From Aliirhizobium wenxiniae (lineage in GTDB: Bacteria; Pseudomonadota; Alphaproteobacteria; Rhizobiales; Rhizobiaceae), in assembly GCF_019511445.1 (NCBI RefSeq), contig NZ_JAEUAN010000003.1, forward strand, positions 186,001-250,000: 64,000 nucleotides of DNA, in the 5' to 3' direction. Shown one piece after another: positions 45,957 through 54,917 of this stretch. Each line of letters opens with the position of its first letter. The first letter of the stretch is position 1. Both the position numbers and the translations under genes were made by a program. Below the pieces are notes generated by a model, which searched no databases, was not told the DNA's origin, and saw only the letters and a list, made by a program, of their open reading frames with translations.

Positions 45957-46352
45957 ATGCGGATGATTTTCGTGAACCTGCCGGTGGCGAATCTTCAGGC
46001 TTCGACGGCGTTTTATACGGCCCTCGGTTTCAACAAGAATCCCGATTTTTCCGATGACACCGCGACCTGCATGGTCGTCAGCGAGCAGATCTATGTGATG
46101 CTCCTCACCCACGACAAATTCCGCATGTTCATTAATGGCGATATTTCCGATGCCAGAAAGACGAAGGAAGTACTAAACTGCCTTTCCGCCTCGAGCCGCG
46201 ACGAGGTCGACGACTTCAAGGCAAAGGCACTTGCCGCCGGCGGCGGTGAATGGAAGCCCAATATGGAAATGGGCCCGATGTACGGCTGCAGCTTCCAGGA
46301 TCTCGACGGCCATGTCTGGGAAGTCATGTATATGGATATGTCCGGCGGGTAA
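45957..46352 (+). CDS. VOC (glyoxalase/bleomycin-resistance fold) protein
   Basis: A 131-residue protein of the vicinal oxygen chelate superfamily: MRMIFVNLPVANLQASTAFYTALGF opens the first beta-alpha-beta-beta-beta unit, and CSFQDLDGHVWEVMYMD closes the second, with the usual metal-ligand Glu in WEVMY. Substrate unknown; close relatives are annotated only as glyoxalase-like. An AGGAGG ribosome site precedes the ATG. It lies between the response regulator and a mosaic repeat. Confidence 0.88.
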   Translation: MRMIFVNLPVANLQASTAFYTALGFNKNPDFSDDTATCMVVSEQIYVMLLTHDKFRMFINGDISDARKTKEVLNCLSASSRDEVDDFKAKALAAGGGEWKPNMEMGPMYGCSFQDLDGHVWEVMYMDMSGG

Positions 46353-46383
46353 TCCGCGGCAATTGCGCCTTACCCATAAAAGC

Positions 46384-46510
46384 CCCCTCCCAACCCTCCA
46401 CAGAAGGGGGAGGGCTTAATCCGGACGTCCCGCCTATGCTCTTGAAAGCAAGCGGGTGCGGCAGCCTTTCTCCCCCCTTGTGGGGGAGATGGCCGGCAGG
46501 CCAGAGGGGG
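46384..46510. repeat. RIME-like mosaic repeat (hybrid type)
   Basis: Left module CCCCTCCCAACC..GGGGGAGGGCTTAA (46384-46419) and right module CTCCCCCCTTGTGGGGGAG followed by CCGGCAGGCCAGAGGGGG (46470-46510) flank about 50 bases. It is the reverse-complement arrangement of the element at 25788-25960. It follows the VOC gene and precedes the TPP riboswitch. Confidence 0.7.
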
Positions 46511-46581
46511 AATTTCCACGGGCAGAACGATTACGTCCCCCTCTTGCCAGCATGAAGCGAGACCGGTAAATCTTTGCACGC

Positions 46582-46670
46582 TCTAACGGGGTGCCCTGCG
46601 TATGCAGGGCTGAGAGGCTCAACGCCAACCCGCGGAACCTGATCCGGCTAACACCGGCGGAGGGATTAGA
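46582..46670 (+). ncRNA. TPP riboswitch (THI element)
   Basis: The conserved segments are present in order: GGGGTGCCCTGC, then GGGCTGAGAGG, then ACCTGATCCGG-CTAACACCGGCGGAGGGA. The closing stem pairs TCTAA (46582-46586) with TTAGA (46666-46670). It lies about 50 bases upstream of thiB. Thiamine diphosphate binding should reduce expression of thiBPQ. I see no clear terminator between it and thiB, so control is probably at translation. Confidence 0.96.
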
Positions 46671-46721
46671 CGGCTCGCAACCAGCGCCTATTCCCCATAT
46701 CGACATTTTGAGGAGGCGCTG

Positions 46722-47732
46722 ATGCGCGGGATTTCGACTTTTCTTCTGGCCGCCACGGCCGCGGTTCTTGCCCCCTTTGCCGCTAAGGCTCAGGACAAGA
46801 CGCTCACCGTCTATACCTATGAGAGCTTCACCTCAGACTGGGGTCCCGGCCCGAAGATCAAGGCCGAGTTCGAAAAGACCTGCGCCTGCACCGTCAATCT
46901 TATCGGCGTTGCCGATGGCGTGGCACTTCTGACCCGCCTCAAGCTGGAAGGCGAAGGATCTGAGGCCGATATCGCGCTTGGCCTCGATACCAGCCTGATT
47001 TCGGAAGCCAAGGCGACCGGCCTGTTCGAGGCAAACGGCATCGAGAAAAGCGCAGTCAAGGTTCCCGGCAATTACGCAGACGACACCTTCCTGCCCTATG
47101 ACTACGGCCACTTCGCCGTCATCTACGATACGCAGACAATCAAGACCCCGCCGAAGAGCCTGAAAGACCTAATCGAAGGTGATACCTCGCAAAAGATCGC
47201 CATTCAGGACCCGCGCACCTCGACACCAGGCCTCGGCCTGCTGCTCTGGGTCAAGGCCGTCTATGGCGACAAGGCGCCGGAAGCCTGGGCGAAACTCAAG
47301 GACCGGGTTTTGACCGTCACTCCCGGCTGGTCTGAAGCCTATGGCCTATTCACCAAGGGCGAAGCGCCGATGGTGCTCTCCTACACGACCTCGCCCGCCT
47401 ATCACATGGTCGAGGAAAAGACCGATCGATATCAGGCTGCAAGCTTTTCGGATGGCCATTACATCCAGATCGAAGTCGCCGGCATGCTGAAACACGCCAA
47501 GGACAAGGATCTGGCAAAGAGCTTCCTGACCTTCCTGATATCGCCGGCCGCACAGGATATCATCCCGACCACCAACTGGATGATGCCGGCCGCCGCCACA
47601 TCTGCACCGCTGCCGGATGCTTTCGACAAGCTGGTAAAGCCGGCAAACACGCTGCTGATCGGCTCCGACGAAGTGGCGAAGAACCGACAAGCTTGGATCG
47701 ACGAATGGCTGACCGCCATGAGCCGCAAGTAA
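46722..47732 (+). CDS. thiB: Thiamine ABC transporter substrate-binding protein
   Basis: ThiB is the periplasmic thiamine/TPP-binding protein. The 336-residue product has a Sec signal peptide ([24 protein letters not shown], cleavage after AKA), then the family start [17 protein letters not shown], and later [15 protein letters not shown] and [18 protein letters not shown] segments. An AGGAGG ribosome site precedes the ATG. It is the first gene of a TPP-riboswitch-controlled thiBPQ operon. Confidence 0.96.
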   Translation: MRGISTFLLAATAAVLAPFAAKAQDKTLTVYTYESFTSDWGPGPKIKAEFEKTCACTVNLIGVADGVALLTRLKLEGEGSEADIALGLDTSLISEAKATGLFEANGIEKSAVKVPGNYADDTFLPYDYGHFAVIYDTQTIKTPPKSLKDLIEGDTSQKIAIQDPRTSTPGLGLLLWVKAVYGDKAPEAWAKLKDRVLTVTPGWSEAYGLFTKGEAPMVLSYTTSPAYHMVEEKTDRYQAASFSDGHYIQIEVAGMLKHAKDKDLAKSFLTFLISPAAQDIIPTTNWMMPAAATSAPLPDAFDKLVKPANTLLIGSDEVAKNRQAWIDEWLTAMSRK

Positions 47733-47754
47733 CACGACAACTGGGATATCGCAT

Positions 47755-49374
47755 TTGCTGACGGCTGCTGAAAGACGACGCGGCATCGGGGCCGGCCTCA
47801 CCGTGCTTGCCGCCGTCCTGCTGTTCGTCGGCACTGCGGTCGCAACGCTGCTGGCCTGGGATGGCGATCAATCGGCATCCCGGCTTTTCACTTCTTATAC
47901 CTGGAGCATTCTGCGTTTCACGCTTCTTCAGGCGGCACTCTCGACATTGCTGTCGGTCGCCTTCGCTATTCCGGTAGCACTTGCGCTTGCCCGCCGCCCC
48001 CGCTTTGCCGGCAGAACCTGGATCCTTCGCCTCATGGCCCTGCCCATGGGCCTGCCGGCTCTCGTCGGCGCGCTCGGCCTGCTCGGCGTCTGGGGCAGAC
48101 AGGGCGTGATGAACGGCTGGCTCAACACCGCCGGACTGGAACAGCCGGTCAGCGTCTACGGCCTTTCCGGCATCCTGCTCGCCCACACATTCTTCAACAT
48201 CCCGCTTGCCGTGCGCCTGCTGCTTGCCGTGCTTGAGCGATTGCCGGCGGAATACTGGCTTCTCTCCGCCAGCCTTGGCATGAAACCAGTCTCGATCTTC
48301 CGTTTTGTTGAATGGCCGGCGCTTGCGCGTGTTGTGCCCGGCGTCGCGGGGCTGGTCTTCATGCTCTGCGCCACCAGCTTCACCCTAGTTCTCGTGCTTG
48401 GCGGTGGACCGGCCGCGACCACGCTGGAAGTGGCCATCTACCAGGCTCTGCGTTTCGATTTCGATCCCCCGCGCGCCATCGCGCTCGCCTTCCTGCAGAT
48501 TGCGCTGACCGCAGCCGTAATCGCCCTCATCGCGCTTCTCCCGGCGGCGACCGATACGGTGAGGACCGCAGGCCGGAAGGTGCTGCGCCTCGACGGACGC
48601 TCGGCCGCGTCCCGCCTGTGGGATGGGCTCATCATCGCCGCCGCCGTGATCTTCGTCGCCTCACCGCTGCTCTCGGTTCTGGTCGCCGGCCTCCGGGCCG
48701 ATCTCTGGAAACTTGTCAACGGACCTCGCTTCATCCAGGCAGCAACCACAAGCCTGATAATCGCCGTGACAGCCGGCGTGATCGCAGTGACCGCTTCACT
48801 CGCGATCATCACGGCCCGGCAGGCGATAAAGGACCGACGCGATCCCAATCTTGCCGAAAGACTGCTCTCGATCTCGCTCGCCGGCACATCTTCGCTGGTT
48901 CTCGTCGTACCTCCGATCATTCTCGGCACAGGCTGGTTCCTTGTGCTTCGGCAACTCGGCAATGTCGCACCTTTCGCCCCATATCTCGTCGCGATCATCA
49001 ACGCCATGATGGCGCTACCCTTTGCCGTAAGGGTGCTGGAGCCGGCGCTGCAAGACCATCGGCATCAGACGGCACGGCTGGCCGCAGCACTCGGCGTCAC
49101 GGGTCCGGCCAAATGGCGGTTGATCGATCTTCCCGTCCTGACGCGCCCCGTCCTCACTGCCCTGTCCTTCGCCATGGCGCTTTCGCTTGGTGATCTCGGC
49201 GCGGTTGCCCTGTTCGGCTCCAGCGACCTCGTCACCCTGCCCTGGCTGGTCTACAGCACGCTATCGAGCTACAGGACCAATGATGCGGACGGGCTGGCGC
49301 TAATCCTCGGTGCAATCTGCCTTGCCCTGACCATTCTCGGCACTGCCGGCCAGAAGGAACACAAGCATGCATGA
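47755..49374 (+). CDS. thiP: Thiamine ABC transporter permease
   Basis: ThiP is a fused permease with two homologous halves, each with about six membrane segments. In the 539-residue product the EAA-type loops for contact with ThiQ are ASLGMKPVSIFRFVEWPAL in the first half and AALGVTGPAKWRLIDLPVL in the second. The start appears to be TTG at 47755, since no ATG occurs in frame near the beginning; a GGGA lies about ten bases before it. It is 22 bases after thiB and overlaps thiQ by eight bases. Confidence 0.94.
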   Translation: MLTAAERRRGIGAGLTVLAAVLLFVGTAVATLLAWDGDQSASRLFTSYTWSILRFTLLQAALSTLLSVAFAIPVALALARRPRFAGRTWILRLMALPMGLPALVGALGLLGVWGRQGVMNGWLNTAGLEQPVSVYGLSGILLAHTFFNIPLAVRLLLAVLERLPAEYWLLSASLGMKPVSIFRFVEWPALARVVPGVAGLVFMLCATSFTLVLVLGGGPAATTLEVAIYQALRFDFDPPRAIALAFLQIALTAAVIALIALLPAATDTVRTAGRKVLRLDGRSAASRLWDGLIIAAAVIFVASPLLSVLVAGLRADLWKLVNGPRFIQAATTSLIIAVTAGVIAVTASLAIITARQAIKDRRDPNLAERLLSISLAGTSSLVLVVPPIILGTGWFLVLRQLGNVAPFAPYLVAIINAMMALPFAVRVLEPALQDHRHQTARLAAALGVTGPAKWRLIDLPVLTRPVLTALSFAMALSLGDLGAVALFGSSDLVTLPWLVYSTLSSYRTNDADGLALILGAICLALTILGTAGQKEHKHA

Positions 49375-50074
49375 CGGCATCGTGCTGGAACAAGTCGCCC
49401 TGAAGCTCGGCACCACAAGCTTCGATTTCGATTGCCGTATCGAAACTGGCGCCATCACTGCCATCGCCGGCCCGTCGGGCGCGGGAAAATCGACGCTGCT
49501 CAATCTCATTGCCGGTTTCGAGCGCCCGCAATCCGGCCGCATCCTCATTGCTGGAACCGACCAAACCGTGAGCCATCCTTCGAAAAGGCCGATCTCGGTG
49601 GTCTTTCAGGATCACAACCTCTTTGCCCATCTCGACATTTTCACCAATGTCGCGCTGGGCATCAGCCCGTCCATGCGGCTTTCCTCAACAGACAGGGACA
49701 ATATCGAAACCGCGCTGTCGCGGGTCGGCCTTGCCGGCTTCGGCAAGCGCATGCCCGGTTCCCTGTCCGGTGGAGAGAAACAACGCGCCGCCTTTGCGCG
49801 CGCCCTTGTGCGGAACAAGCCGGTCCTGCTTCTGGACGAACCTTTCGCTTCGCTTGACGCCGACCTGCGGCTGCAGATGGCCGATCTTCTCCTCAAACTG
49901 CACCACGAAACGGGAAACACGGTCGTGATGATCACCCACGACCGCGAAGAGATCGCCCGCGTGGCGGATCGCGTTGTCAGGGTGGAAGCTGGGCGAGTTA
50001 TCTCGAACGAGGCGACGATGGACTATCTTCCGCGATTTGCCGCAGCCGTTTCGCCCCCTTCCGGCTCTATGTGA
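49367..50074 (+). CDS. thiQ: Thiamine ABC transporter ATP-binding protein
   Basis: ThiQ powers the ThiBPQ importer. The 235-residue product has Walker A GPSGAGKST, the Q-loop VVFQDHNLFAHL, signature LSGGEKQRAAFARAL, Walker B LLLDEPFASLD and switch His in MITHDREE. The ATG at 49367 lies inside the end of thiP. It is the last gene of the TPP-regulated operon. Confidence 0.95.
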   Translation: MHDGIVLEQVALKLGTTSFDFDCRIETGAITAIAGPSGAGKSTLLNLIAGFERPQSGRILIAGTDQTVSHPSKRPISVVFQDHNLFAHLDIFTNVALGISPSMRLSSTDRDNIETALSRVGLAGFGKRMPGSLSGGEKQRAAFARALVRNKPVLLLDEPFASLDADLRLQMADLLLKLHHETGNTVVMITHDREEIARVADRVVRVEAGRVISNEATMDYLPRFAAAVSPPSGSM

Positions 50075-50282
50075 ACGAAAGTCATCAAGCGTGCGTGACC
50101 ACCGCCACAATTTGGACGTGGCCCGATGGCATCGGCGTTCAAGTTTATTTTCTTTTCATACCCAGTGGACGATACATATTCATTTAGGAATATCTGTGCA
50201 GTTGGCGCGAAAGACGGTAAGCGACAACAGGCGGAAGACGAGGCCAGACGCGACGGCAGGATGCCGAAGTGTAATTCCGGAG

Positions 50283-51809
50283 ATGATAGTGCAGGCGAAG
50301 ACTGTAAAGACGGATCGTGCCAGGTGGCCGAAATTTTGGCAGCGTAGCCGCGCATTCCGTTCCGCAGCCACGCTCTTTTTCGCCACCTCGATGCTTTACG
50401 GCTGCCAGTCGATCTTCGATCAGGCCTATACGCCGAATGTCTCGCCGTCGGAAAACCCGCAGACTGTCGATCAGGTACAGAAGAACGACCCGCGTGCGGC
50501 CATGGGCGCCCGCGAACACCCACGTATCGTCGCAAGCTACGGCGGCGAATATCGCGATGCGAAGACCGAACGTCTCGTCGCCCGCATCACCGGTGCGTTG
50601 ACGGCGGTGTCGGAAAACCCGACCCAGTCCTTCCGCATCACCATCTTGAATTCTCCGGCAATCAACGCTTTCGCGCTGCCGGGCGGTTATCTTTATGTCA
50701 CCCGTGGCCTCCTGGCGCTCGCCAACGATGCCTCGGAAGTGGCAGCCGTGCTGTCGCACGAAATGGGCCACGTCACCGCCAATCACGGCATCGAGCGCCA
50801 GAAGCGCGAAGAGGCGGAAGTCATCGCCAGCCGCGTCGTCGCCGAAGTTTTGTCGAGTGATCTCGCCGGCAAGCAGGCGCTTGCCCGTGGCAAGCTGCGC
50901 CTCGCCGCCTTCTCCCGCCAGCAGGAACTGCAGGCGGACGTGATCGGCGTGCGTATGCTCGGTGAAGCCGGTTACGATCCTTACGCGGCCGCCCGCTTCC
51001 TCGATTCCATGGCGGCCTATGCGCGCTACTCCGCCGTAGACCCGGATAACGACCAGAGCCTCGACTTCCTCTCCAGCCACCCGAATTCGGCCCAGCGCGT
51101 CGATCTCGCCCGCCGCCACGCGCGTGCCTTCGGCCAGGAAGGTGTCGGAGACCGCGGCCGGGACTATTATCTTGCCGGCATCGACGGCCTTCTTTACGGT
51201 GACAGCCCGCAGGAGGGCTATGTCCGCGGCCAGACCTTTCTGCATGGCAGCCTTGGCATCCGTTTCGATGTGCCCGCCGATTTCAGGATCGACAACAAGG
51301 TCGAGGCTGTGCTCGCAACCGGACCCGGTGAAAGCGCCATCCGTTTCGACGGCGTTGCCGCCGGCGACAACAATAGCCTGACCAATTACCTGACAAGCGG
51401 CTGGGTCGCCGGATTGCAGCCGGAAACCGTGCGCGAGACGACCGTCAACGGCCTTCCTGCGGCAACGGCCCGAGCCTCCGCCGAACGCTGGGATTTCGAC
51501 GTCACCGTCGTGCGGCTCAACGATCAGATTTTCCGCTTCCTCACGGCTGTGCCCAAGGGAACGACGACGCTGCAATCGACCGCCGATACGCTGCGCAACA
51601 GTTTCCGCCGCATGACCCCGGCCGAAATTGCGTCCCTGAAGCCTTTGCGTATCCGCATCGTCACGGTCGGCCCGAGCGACACGCTGGCATCGCTCTCCGG
51701 GCGCATGATGGGGACTGATCGTAAACTTGACCTGTTCAAGCTCATCAACGCGCTGCCGGCCGGCGCGACGGTGTCGCCCGGCCAGAAGATGAAGATCATT
51801 TCCGAATAA
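50283..51809 (+). CDS. M48 family metalloprotease lipoprotein with LysM-like tail
   Basis: A 508-residue envelope protease related to BepA/LoiP. An N-terminal basic region and hydrophobic segment end in the lipobox LYGC (Cys41). The zinc site is HEMGH at 159-163 with the third ligand E215 in QQELQADVIG. The last ~50 residues (VGPSDTLASLSGRM, ALPAGATVSPGQKM) resemble a LysM peptidoglycan-binding module. The ATG at 50283 is only two bases from GGAG, so the GTG at 50289 may be the true start. A longer in-frame extension back to 49974 is not supported. Confidence 0.88.
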   Translation: MIVQAKTVKTDRARWPKFWQRSRAFRSAATLFFATSMLYGCQSIFDQAYTPNVSPSENPQTVDQVQKNDPRAAMGAREHPRIVASYGGEYRDAKTERLVARITGALTAVSENPTQSFRITILNSPAINAFALPGGYLYVTRGLLALANDASEVAAVLSHEMGHVTANHGIERQKREEAEVIASRVVAEVLSSDLAGKQALARGKLRLAAFSRQQELQADVIGVRMLGEAGYDPYAAARFLDSMAAYARYSAVDPDNDQSLDFLSSHPNSAQRVDLARRHARAFGQEGVGDRGRDYYLAGIDGLLYGDSPQEGYVRGQTFLHGSLGIRFDVPADFRIDNKVEAVLATGPGESAIRFDGVAAGDNNSLTNYLTSGWVAGLQPETVRETTVNGLPAATARASAERWDFDVTVVRLNDQIFRFLTAVPKGTTTLQSTADTLRNSFRRMTPAEIASLKPLRIRIVTVGPSDTLASLSGRMMGTDRKLDLFKLINALPAGATVSPGQKMKIISE

Positions 51810-51810
51810 A

Positions 51811-51828
51811 GCGGTGAAAGCTCACCGC
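51811..51828. terminator. Hairpin between convergent M48 gene and rpoH2
   Basis: GCGGTGA-aagc-TCACCGC is a perfect seven-base-pair hairpin one base after the M48 stop codon and seven bases before the rpoH2 stop. There is no T run on either side, so termination is plausible but not proven. Confidence 0.45.
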
Positions 51829-51835
51829 CCGTCAT

Positions 51836-52702
51836 TCAGCAGGCGGCAGCGGCCATCTGCGGATTGGCAGAAACGAGTGCGGACTTCAGCTTTTCGATCG
51901 CGCGGCTTTCGATCTGGCGCACGCGTTCCTTCGAAATGCCGAGCTCGGTACCAAGCGCTTCGAGCGTTGCACCGTCATCCGTCAGCCGGCGTGCGCGAAT
52001 GATTTTCTTTTCGCGATCGTTGAGCTTGGTCAGCGCGCCCTGCAGCCATTTCAGCCGGCGCTCACCGTCGATCATCCCTGAAACCTGCTCGTCGGGAAGC
52101 GGCTCGTTGCTTTCCAGCATGTCGAGACGCTCGCCGCTGTCGGAATCGCCGGCAATCGTCGGAGCCTGCAGCGAGGCGTCATTGGCGGAAAGCCGTGCAT
52201 CCATCGTCTGCACGTCGTTGACGCTGACCCCAAGCGCAACCGCGATTTCCTCATGGATAGCGCGGGCGGTCAGATTGCTGTCGCCCCGTGCCAGCTTGGC
52301 GCGCAGACGACGAAGATTGAAAAACAGAGCCTTCTGCGCCGAACTGGTGCCACCGCGCACGATCGACCAGTTACGCAGGATATAGTCCTGCATCGAGGCA
52401 CGGATCCACCAGCTGGCATAGGTCGAAAAACGCACATCGCGCGCCGGCTCGAACCTTGCCGCCGCTTCGAGCAGCCCTACATAACCTTCTTGTACGAGGT
52501 CGCTCATCGGCAGACCGAAGCCGCGAAACTTCGATGCCATGGCGATGACGAGACGCATATGGGCAAGCGCGATCTGGTTGCGTGCGTTCTGGTCCTGGCC
52601 GTCTTTCCAGCGGACGGCGAGATCCCGCTCCTCTTCTCGGGCGAGATAGGGAGCCGACATCGCTATCTTGATCATTGCGCGGTCTGCGGACATGGCTGTC
52701 AT
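51836..52702 (-). CDS. rpoH2: Alternative sigma factor RpoH2 (sigma-32 family)
   Basis: A 288-residue sigma-32-type factor starting MTAMSADRAMIKIAMSAPYL. Region 2 is LAHMRLVIAMASKFRGFGLPMSDLVQEGYVGLLEA and FSTYASWWIRASMQDYILRNW; the RpoH box is QKALFFNLRRLR; region 4 contains LGISKERVRQIESRAIEKLK. Rhizobia carry several RpoH; length and the EcfG promoter upstream match the RpoH2 type, which acts below the general stress sigma factor. The assignment as RpoH2 rather than RpoH1 is inference from those two points. Confidence 0.88.
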   Translation of the reverse strand: MTAMSADRAMIKIAMSAPYLAREEERDLAVRWKDGQDQNARNQIALAHMRLVIAMASKFRGFGLPMSDLVQEGYVGLLEAAARFEPARDVRFSTYASWWIRASMQDYILRNWSIVRGGTSSAQKALFFNLRRLRAKLARGDSNLTARAIHEEIAVALGVSVNDVQTMDARLSANDASLQAPTIAGDSDSGERLDMLESNEPLPDEQVSGMIDGERRLKWLQGALTKLNDREKKIIRARRLTDDGATLEALGTELGISKERVRQIESRAIEKLKSALVSANPQMAAAAC

Positions 52703-52903
52703 CGTCTTCTCCGTCAACGGTTCTGATATGACGATAAACAGCTGGGAGACAGGCAAATGGCCGCCGAAAAGAACGCCCTTGCAAGTTCTGACTGCTGCTC
52801 TCGCCCCCTCTTGTGAAACGACCGGGATATCCTGGCCGCAATCAATTCAGACGGGAACCGAGGGCAGCGTTACGCAGCATTCAGTTCGCCGTTCCGGCGG
52901 GTT

Positions 52904-52928
52904 AACGCGGCAACGGCGCAGAAGTTCC
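52904..52928 (-). promoter_or_regulatory. EcfG/RpoE2-type promoter of rpoH2
   Basis: On the minus strand GGAAC (52928-52924), 16 bases, then CGTT (52907-52904) is an exact consensus match. The start would be near 52897, leaving a leader of about 195 bases. Control of rpoH2 by the general stress sigma factor is established in Sinorhizobium meliloti. Confidence 0.72.
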
Positions 52929-52931
52929 AAT

Positions 52932-52960
52932 AAAAAACCCGGCTCAAGGCCGGGCTTTTT
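52932..52960 (-). terminator. Intrinsic terminator after carD
   Basis: Minus-strand GCCCGG-ccttga-GCCGGG is followed by TTTTTTATT, 22 bases after the carD stop. It also has T-rich sequence on the other strand, and it separates carD from the rpoH2 promoter. Confidence 0.85.
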
Positions 52961-52981
52961 ATTATCGCAATTTCGCGTAAA

Positions 52982-53557
52982 TCAGGCAGCTTCTTCTTCC
53001 TGCGCGTCATCCTCTTCGAGGCTCTTGCCACGCTTCGGACCCTTGGCGAGATTGACTTCGACAAGGCGAACCGCTTCGGTGTCCGACATCTTGTTGACGG
53101 CTGCGATTTCACGAGCCATCCGGTCGAGGGCAGCTTCATAAAGCTGACGCTCGGAATAGGACTGCTCCGGCTGGTTTTCAGCGCGATAGAGATCGCGGAC
53201 AACTTCAGCGATGGAAATCAGGTCACCGGAATTGATCTTGGCATCATATTCCTGGGCGCGGCGCGACCACATGGTACGCTTCACGCGGGCCTTGCCCTGT
53301 ACGACCTTGAGCGCACGCTCGACGAAATCCGTTTCCGAAAGCTTGCGCATGCCGATGGCGACGGCCTTTGCAACCGGAACCTTCAGGCGCATCTTGTCCT
53401 TTTCGAAGTCGATTACAAAAAGCTCGAGCTTCATGCCAGCAACTTCTTGCTCTTCAATCGCGGTAATCGTACCAACGCCATGAGCGGGATATACGATCGA
53501 TTCGCCGGTCTTGAAGCCCTGGCGAGCCGGGGAATTCTTTTTCTGCTGAGTCGTCAT
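52982..53557 (-). CDS. CarD family transcription regulator (CdnL)
   Basis: CarD/CdnL proteins bind RNA polymerase beta and stabilise open complexes at housekeeping promoters. The 191-residue product begins MTTQQKKNSPARQGF; the RNA-polymerase-interacting Tudor-like domain includes GESIVYPAHGVGTITAIEEQ and LELFVIDFEKDKMRLKVPV. The C-terminal helical domain (WSRRAQEYDAKINSGDLISI) follows, and the protein ends in an acidic tail. I choose the ATG at 53557; an extension upstream is not family-like. Confidence 0.93.
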   Translation of the reverse strand: MTTQQKKNSPARQGFKTGESIVYPAHGVGTITAIEEQEVAGMKLELFVIDFEKDKMRLKVPVAKAVAIGMRKLSETDFVERALKVVQGKARVKRTMWSRRAQEYDAKINSGDLISIAEVVRDLYRAENQPEQSYSERQLYEAALDRMAREIAAVNKMSDTEAVRLVEVNLAKGPKRGKSLEEDDAQEEEAA

Positions 53558-53961
53558 TCGTTTCAAAAACTCCCTTCTACTCACCCACATCTGGGTCAGG
53601 GGAAAGCCGGGTCTGTCAGGCCCGGATGAGACGGGGGAAACCGTCGGGTCACTCCATACTGGTCCGACAAAACGCGCGCGAAAAAACAAATCCCATCGCT
53701 GAGCTGCGACCGACAACATGAAACGAGTTTATGTCTCGGAGAGCGCGTGTGATTGATCTGTGCTTTCGTGATGTTTTTTGGGCACGCGAGTGCCGCCTTG
53801 TGGAACAGTATTGCTTGTCTACCACAAAAAAGTGCGGAAATCAATAATTTGCTTCACCGAGTCCGCAAAGCAACATCATAGCGCCCTGCCTATGAAAGCA
53901 GCAACGCTTGAATGCCGCCTGCGACAGCAAGGCAGGCGCATGCCGGGCTGATCGTCTGGGC
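53558..53961. other. Intergenic region upstream of carD
   Basis: A 404-bp stretch between fdxA (ends 53962) and carD, both leftward. It should hold the carD promoter and 5' leader. I see a GCCGGGTCTG..CAGGCCCGG hairpin near 53606-53625 and no convincing gene; short open frames here are out of phase with any known product. Confidence 0.4.
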
Positions 53962-54300
53962 TCAGTCGCCCTTGCCCGGTTCCGGCGAGAAATACTTCTC
54001 GTACTTGCCTTCTTCGCCGTCAAGTTCCTTGGCGCCTTCCATCGGATCTTTCTTGATCGTGATGTTGGGCCAGATCTGGGCGAATTCGGCATTGACCTTA
54101 AGCCACTTGTCCAGCCCCGGCTCGGTATCGGGCTTGATCGCCTCGGCGGGACATTCGGGTTCGCATACGCCGCAATCGATGCATTCGTCGGGGTGAATGA
54201 CGAGAAAGTTCTCGCCTTCATAGAAGCAATCCACCGGGCAGACTTCGACACAGTCGGTATATTTGCAGCGGACACAGTTATCGGTCACGACGTAAGTCAT
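53962..54300 (-). CDS. fdxA: Seven-iron ferredoxin FdxA
   Basis: A 112-residue electron carrier with one [3Fe-4S] and one [4Fe-4S] cluster. Cysteines lie at 9, 12, 17, 21 and 25 ([17 protein letters not shown]) and at 40, 43, 46 and 50 ([11 protein letters not shown]). The ATG at 54300 gives [12 protein letters not shown], the standard start. The C-terminal ~50 residues ([20 protein letters not shown]) are typical of the alpha-proteobacterial form. It is the third leftward gene after the helicase and S4-protein genes. Confidence 0.95.
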   Translation of the reverse strand: MTYVVTDNCVRCKYTDCVEVCPVDCFYEGENFLVIHPDECIDCGVCEPECPAEAIKPDTEPGLDKWLKVNAEFAQIWPNITIKKDPMEGAKELDGEEGKYEKYFSPEPGKGD

Positions 54301-54485
54301 GAAGCACTCCACATCAACGCGTTGATCAGGCCCGACTGGAACCATCAGGCCAATCGCCGGACGTGAAACGCAACCGCTGGAACCAGAGGCGGGCTATCCG
54401 GCATTTTCGAATGTGACCTAAAGCCTTTGCTTTAGCTTAGCAAGGATAAAGCTTTCCGAAAAAGCGTCGCGAGAGGGCAGGTTTT

Positions 54486-54911
54486 CTAATCATCGCCCCA
54501 ACCGATGTCGGAACCGCCCACATCAGGAAACAGCCGGTCGGTCTCCCGCCGCTCTTTCTTGGTCGGTCGCCCCGAACCTTTCACGCGTTGCGCCTGTTCG
54601 AATGCGCTCATCCGCTCGACCTTTTCGCGCGGCGGGGTAAGGTCCTCGTAGAGCTGTTTGGCCTCTTCATAAGGGCCGCGCCGTTCGCCGCCGGATTTGA
54701 CGACCAGGATCAGGTCACGCCGATCGAGCGCAATTTCAACCCTGTCACCGACTTTCACCTGAAAGCTCGGCTGGCGGATCGAAGTCCCGTTCACTTTCAC
54801 ATGGCCTGAATTGAGCAGGCCCTGGGCGAGTGATCGGGACTTCACCATGCGGGTGAAGAAAAGCCATTTGTCGATGCGTTGCCGCAAATCCGCTGATGGC
54901 TTTTCGCTCAT
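54486..54911 (-). CDS. S4-domain RNA-binding protein (HslR-like)
   Basis: A 141-residue protein with an N-terminal S4 domain (RQRIDKWLFFTRMVKSRSLAQGLLNSGHVKVNG, residues about 10-43) related to Hsp15/HslR, which binds stalled 50S subunits carrying peptidyl-tRNA. The C terminus is charged (GRPTKKERRETDRLF). Its ATG lies six bases after the helicase stop codon, so the two are co-transcribed. Joint RNA or ribosome quality-control work is inference. Confidence 0.88.
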   Translation of the reverse strand: MSEKPSADLRQRIDKWLFFTRMVKSRSLAQGLLNSGHVKVNGTSIRQPSFQVKVGDRVEIALDRRDLILVVKSGGERRGPYEEAKQLYEDLTPPREKVERMSAFEQAQRVKGSGRPTKKERRETDRLFPDVGGSDIGWGDD

Positions 54912-54917
54912 AACCCT

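Noticed and set aside
52871..52895. A second EcfG-like element (GGAAC-N16-CGTA) upstream of rpoH2
   Set aside because: It has a mismatch in the -10 part, while an exact match lies at 52904-52928; I keep only the latter.
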